Positions 56,701 through 62,700 of a stretch of DNA of 64,000 nt are shown here, piece after piece. A program made the position numbers and the translations under genes. This DNA is from Gibbula magus (lineage: Eukaryota; Mollusca; Gastropoda; Trochida; Trochidae), in contig OW388291.1 of assembly GCA_936450465.1 (NCBI GenBank), positions 31,720,656 through 31,784,655 on the forward strand, given 5' to 3'. How positions within the stretch are numbered: position 1 is the stretch's first letter; each line of letters opens with the position of its first letter. Under the pieces are notes generated by a model. It was not told the DNA's origin and searched no databases. It saw nothing but the letters and a program-made list of their open reading frames with translations.

Positions 56701-59700
56701 ATGCGAGAAGCCAGACAAACCAGACAAGCCTTGTAGTGGAAAATCCTGCGAGAAGCCAGACAAACCTTGTAGTGGAAAATCCTGTGAGAAGCCAGACAAA
56801 CCAGACAAACCTTGTAGTGGAAAATCATGCGAGAAGCCAGACAAACCAGACATGCCTTGTAGTGGAAAATCATGCGAGAAGCCAGACAAACCAGACATGC
56901 CTTGTAGTGGAAAATCATGCGAGAAGCCAGACAAACCAGAAAAGCCTTGTACTGGAAAATCCTGCGAGAAGCCAGACAAACCTTGTAGTGGAAAATCCTG
57001 CGAGAAGCCAGACAAACCAGACAAACCTTGTAGTGGAAAATCATGCGAGAAGCCAGACAAACCAGAAAAGCCTTGTACTGGAAAATCCTGCGAGAAGCCA
57101 GACAAACCTTGTAGTGGAAAATCCTGCGAGAAGCCAGACAAACCAGACAAGCCTTGTAGTGGAAAATCCTGCGAGAAGCCAGACAAACCAGACAAACCTT
57201 GTAGTGGAAAATCCTGCGAGAAGCCAGACAAACCAGACATGCCTTGTAGTGGAAAATCATGCGAGAAGCCAGACAAACCTTGTAGTGGAAAATCTTGCGA
57301 GAAGCCAGACAAACCAGACATGCCTTGTAGTGGAAAATCCTGCGAGAAGCCAGACAAGCCTTGTACTGGCAAATCTTGCGAGAAGCCAGACAAACCAGAC
57401 ATGCCTTGTAGTGGAAAATCATGCGAGAAACCAGACAAACCAGACAAGCCTTGTACTGGAAAATCATGCGAGAAGCCAGACAAACCGCCTGGTGGTTGTC
57501 AGTGCAAACCCGGACATCCTGGCAGCGGCAACAAACCATGTGGGTGTGGTTGTTGTAACACCATCATTGTCCCCAAGGTCGATATCGACGTGAAGGTCAG
57601 CATTAGCGCCGACGTGATCCGAAACTGCACCAACAACAAACTGCGGCAGATCCTCGGTCTCATCAAAGAAGAACAATTCCACAAACAGGTGGATCTGGGA
57701 AGTCTTCTCGGCATCGGTGGAACATTTAAAGGTAATCAATAATAGTAGCGTTGCGGGAAATTAATTTAATTATTACAGTTTAAAGGGGCAGTAGCACGTT
57801 TTTTGCAAATTTTATTTTTTTAAATTTCCCATTTAGAATAATGGTATGTCATTTATATTTACTTTAGAGGGTACAACATCTTATTACACAAACCGATTTT
57901 CCGTAATGGTAATACTGATGTTGTGTATAAAGCAAAAATTGCATGGCAGCCATTTTATTATTTCGAATGACAAAAAACGATTGCCATGGCTTTACCGAAC
58001 CATGTACACTCATTTATGACTTGATTTTCCGAAGAGAGAATGGTGTTTTACTGTTGGTGACATTATTTTTCAAATACATTTTATCGACTTATTTGAGCGA
58101 AAAAACGTGCTACTGCCCCTTTAAAGTGATGGTCTCAGGATTGAGTGGTCTGTAACCATAGTTCGACCGAGCCGTCAACGTCTCAAAGAACTTAATGCCA
58201 TGTCATTATTGGGGTTGGCGGGATAATGAGAAGTATATAACATGACTGTGTGGCTGTGTGGCTATGCGTTTGCTATACTGCAGTTATATTAAAACCTGGG
58301 AAACATTAGGTAAAACGCCATTTGATGAAGTTGAAACAGAAATGACCATGGTTTGTGTTTGTGAGAAATGACATTGCAATAATCACACCTGATACCGTTG
58401 TAGCATTGCCATAATTCATAATAGCATTTTAATAACATGTTTCTATTTGATTGTATTACGTGAATGATTGAGAACAAAAAGTGTTTGTTAAACACTGATG
58501 CTCCCGGGAATAACCATATTTGGATGATTATATCGAAGCGTTCAGTCGAGTACCAAAAGTTAAATATCATTGTGTAATGAAAAGTTATGACCAAGGATAA
58601 CGTTTTCGAACGTACAGATTAGTAAAAGTACACTGTCGGTGTATTTCAGTGTCTAATTCACTACAATATATGATTACGATGATATAATAATGACGCATAT
58701 CAAAACGAGATTCTCGTCGAGTATAAGCATTCCCTTCTACTGTTGTTACAGAAACAGTATTGCCAGGTATAACTGTGGAAGGTTTCAACAAGTCTGAGTC
58801 TACAAATACAGGTTCGTTTTTTTAACACATTGTCTTACACTCAAACTCTGAATTCGCTTTTTAATTCTGAAAATATCACAATTATATTAAATATTGAAAA
58901 GGAAAAACAAAGGCTCTTTTTCAATATGTTTTGCAGAGTCTAAGTTTTAGACAGGCTACCACACTCTGCATTTACTTAACTTTTCTATGCTAGCGTAGTG
59001 CCGCGCTTTACCTGAACTTTACAGTGCGCTATACGCTATATATAGCTAGCACAGAAACGTAAAGAAAATGCTGCAAGTCTTCAATTAGTCAGTGCAAGAA
59101 ACTGGCGCGAATTATGACCTGCAAGAAAAGTCGGGGGAAAGCCTGCAAAACCATTATAATGATGACTGTACATAGACCTGAACCATGAGTGCCTCTGCAC
59201 TAAATTGCAGTAAAGCCGGCAGGGCTCCAGATAAGGGCCGTACAAGCGTATGTACGGATGAAAAATGAGTCAATACGATCGTCTAAAAAATAAGAACCGT
59301 ATCAGATACGCTTGTAATTAACAATGTACGTTCAAATAGTAATTTACACACGTACATTGCGGTACCTCAAATCTTATCAAAACTATATTGTAATAAATGC
59401 AATACTAGTGAAGTTGCAAAGACAATGAGGCAATGTAAATTTGCGTTCGCTTCACTTGAAAACGAATGTAACTTGACAAAGATATACATCAGAGTGACCT
59501 CCCTTTCAAAAATTTCGGGTACAAGCGAAAGTTAATTTATTCAAAAATGTTTCCGTGCCGCATGTTCATTGGGTAAAAGATATAGGTCAACTACTTCCTT
59601 AACTTCCGGTAAGAAACGAAGTTATCTCATTGGCTCTGTTTTCTGTCGTTGTAGTCGAGTATTTCCGTTTTACTGTCACGTAATATATATAGCCTAAGCC

Positions 59701-62700
59701 AGGTGAACTGTCAAAATAACACAGAATGAAACAGAACAGTTTGAAGACGTTTTTATACATTCATAGCGAATTACTAATCAAACACAAGCATTTGTCAATT
59801 GATATTAAGTGCAATAACATTAATTATTTGCAGATTTCAGAATTCATTGCTTTTATCGATAACATTGTCTTGTTTACACTGAACCAATGACAGTTCACGA
59901 TACATCGGTTGCTATGGAGACTTCAATCGAGTGAATAACATCAGTGATTTGATTGGTTAAAGCATCTCTCATTGAAACATGGCGGGGCAAAGAAATATTA
60001 CAAGTTTTTTCCGAAAAGAAAATCGGGGATAATGACTACTGAAGCACGTGAATGGTTAAACAAGTTAAAACACGAAACAGTGTAAACGTGATGTGAACAG
60101 TACTGTGGTAAACTTTCTTTGAAATAAAAACACAACGTTTTCAGAGTATTATTATTTTATTTTTGACACAGAAATCTGAAATGGAAATTAACCTATGTTC
60201 TCACTTGAACATAAATGAGAACTGCATAGTTTATTTGCATAATCATACAGGCCATTTTGCATTGTTTTATTGCAGACCAAGATAAAGTTGGTATTTATGC
60301 AATAAGACATTGCATGATCCACATGTGAATGCAATTAAACAGTCAAGCAATACTAAAATATATATCCTTTGTGGAAAAACACCTTTTTCACACTTGAAAA
60401 TAAGTGGGTACTCTTGAGGTAATCTTATGTTGTGCCAGTACTCCTCACTTTCAAATTTGAGGAGTACGTACTCCTCAGCTTGAAAAATTATCTGGAGCCC
60501 TGATTAAGCATAACATTCACTCTTTCCTGTAAGTTGAAAGGGTTATCTACACCAGTCGTTTGTTGGACCCAAAACGCTATACAAGCTTATACACTGAAAC
60601 AATGCACTCAAACCTTACCTTTGATTTGATTTAGTCTCTCTAAATGTTCTGAATATACGTGGTGTTTATTTTGTCATTAATATACAATGCGATGTGAAGG
60701 CAATGCCTTTTCGGTAGAAGAATTGTCCGTGTGTTAAACAGTTCGAATGAAGATGTAAGAGATGAGGTGATGTTATTGGTAATAACACCGCTTTCAAAAG
60801 TGATTAACTGTCATCATGTCGGCTAAGGCATAGAGGGAGAGTATCGGCCACAGTGAAACCTGCAAGCGTCGACTGGAACTAACCGTAGTACTTCTCATTA
60901 TTACCTACGGGGGCAATCATATCGGGGTTCATATTTTTCATACGATGCCCTAGGGCAACATATCACTTTGTCATGGTGACGTGACGTCATAAACAATGCT
61001 ATGACGTCACGTTTCGTCTATGACGTTGCGTTCTAAATGCGTGACGGCGGGTCGCCAGCCTATGGTTGAAAGTGGATTTTTCGTTAATTTTACGACTTCG
61101 GTAATAAACAAAATATTATATTCGTGTCTATGCCATACTATGTTTACGACACTCGTGCCTGAATATCGGTATATCCCTCGCTCTCGCTCGGGAAATACTA
61201 ATATTCAGGCACTCGTGTCGTAAACATAGTATGACATAGACACTCATATAATATCCTCTATTTATAGACGTTCTTTACAATGTATACATATTTCAAAATG
61301 CATATTCCCACTGACATTGCTTGATTTAATTATTTATTTTGAAATTGACAGAGACTCCTCCTGTAAGTGACACCACAACTCAGCCGACAACAAAAGAACT
61401 AACAACGACCACAACTACAGCAACAACTACTCCAACCACAACAACTACAACAACAACTACAACAACAACTCCATTCACAACTACAACACAGACTTGTGAG
61501 TTAAAAAATTAATTTGTATCCGATGAGGTGAAGTGAGGTGAGTTGGAGTTTAACGCCGCTTTCAAGAGTATTTCACTTATATCGCGGCTGCTAGTATTAC
61601 GGCAGGGAGAAAGCCCGCAACGCCATGTGGCTATGCATTGCGGTGAAACCTGCAAGCATCGGCTGGAACTAGCGAACCATGGGTGGTACTACGCTGACAT
61701 TCAGTGTAGCATTGCACCCAAACCTTACTGCGTGTAGAACAGTTCTCTACTGCAGACAAAGTTGCCGTGCCCCTGGCGGGATTCGAACCCCGGACCTCTT
61801 GATCCGAAGCCGAACGCGCTATCCAATGAAGTGAGTCTGCTAATGCTATGTTTCCTGTCGATCATTTCTTACATTTGTTGTGCTCATTTATGATTGAACT
61901 TTTCATTTTACGATTTTTCTCAGATGACAATATGTTTTAAAAATACATAAAAATCGTGCAGTATCATCTTTTCTTTCCGGGATCACACTCAGAACAGACT
62001 GGTTAGAATTTTGGAAAAGTTTCTGTTCGATTAAGGCCCATTCACACTGAGCGACTTGTAGTTACAAATTGTAGTATCGACATGAAGAATCAACACAAAT
62101 GGTATATATATACAGCAGATGTAAGTTAAGTCGATACGACTTGCACGTTCTCACAGTGAGATAAGTTGGATACAACTAGTTGTAACTACAAATCGAACCG
62201 TGAGAAGGGCGTTGTTTTTGTTATCTCATTATCATACAAACACGTATCATGTATATAACCCCTGTTTTTTTATCATATCTCCCATATGCTTGATAACGGT
62301 ATAAGGATCTATACGAAACGTCGCTATTGTCAATAAAGAAGTTGACATAAAATATTGTCTTCTTCATCACACAAACTTCTAGAATGCCTCTCAAACAGTT
62401 ACTAATTAAAACTCTTTACAGCGTTCCAGTGCTATGTATGTAGCGGTATAGAGTGTGAACAACCCTGGGTGGAGCCTTGTCCTTCCGAACTCTGCCTGAC
62501 GTCTATCGTACAAGATGCAGACGGACACAGAGCACTGAGCAAGAGGTAGGGGCGTGGTCAGATTTTATGCTTTACCCACACTGATGATTAATTTTTTTCT
62601 TCCAACGTAACCTATGTTTTAATGCGACAACTTTTATACAAGCGAAAAAGACTACCGATTAGTTGCAATCATATCTTGTTGTGCAATCAGCGATTTTTAT

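Larger units (their letters stand above)
58812..61351 (+). other. Intron 9 of the Ly6-repeat gene
   Basis: Holds four insertions listed separately (58826-58958, 58960-59125, 59220-60502, 60960-61255) plus a diverged SINE fragment around 60760-60890 (ACACCGCTTTCAAAAG, GTGAAACCTGCAAGCGTCGA). Confidence 0.75.
61496..62421 (+). other. Intron 10 of the Ly6-repeat gene
   Basis: Contains a nearly complete SINE (61524-61830) and a 175-bp MITE (62036-62212). No exon recognised. Confidence 0.75.

Noticed and set aside
54459..57539. Two antisense open frames of about 1000 codons and long alternative sense frames over the repeat exon
   Set aside because: They are shadows: the unit lengths are multiples of three and the repeat lacks stop words in several frames, so all stay open together. 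Only the + frame joins neighbouring exons in phase and continues into unique protein.
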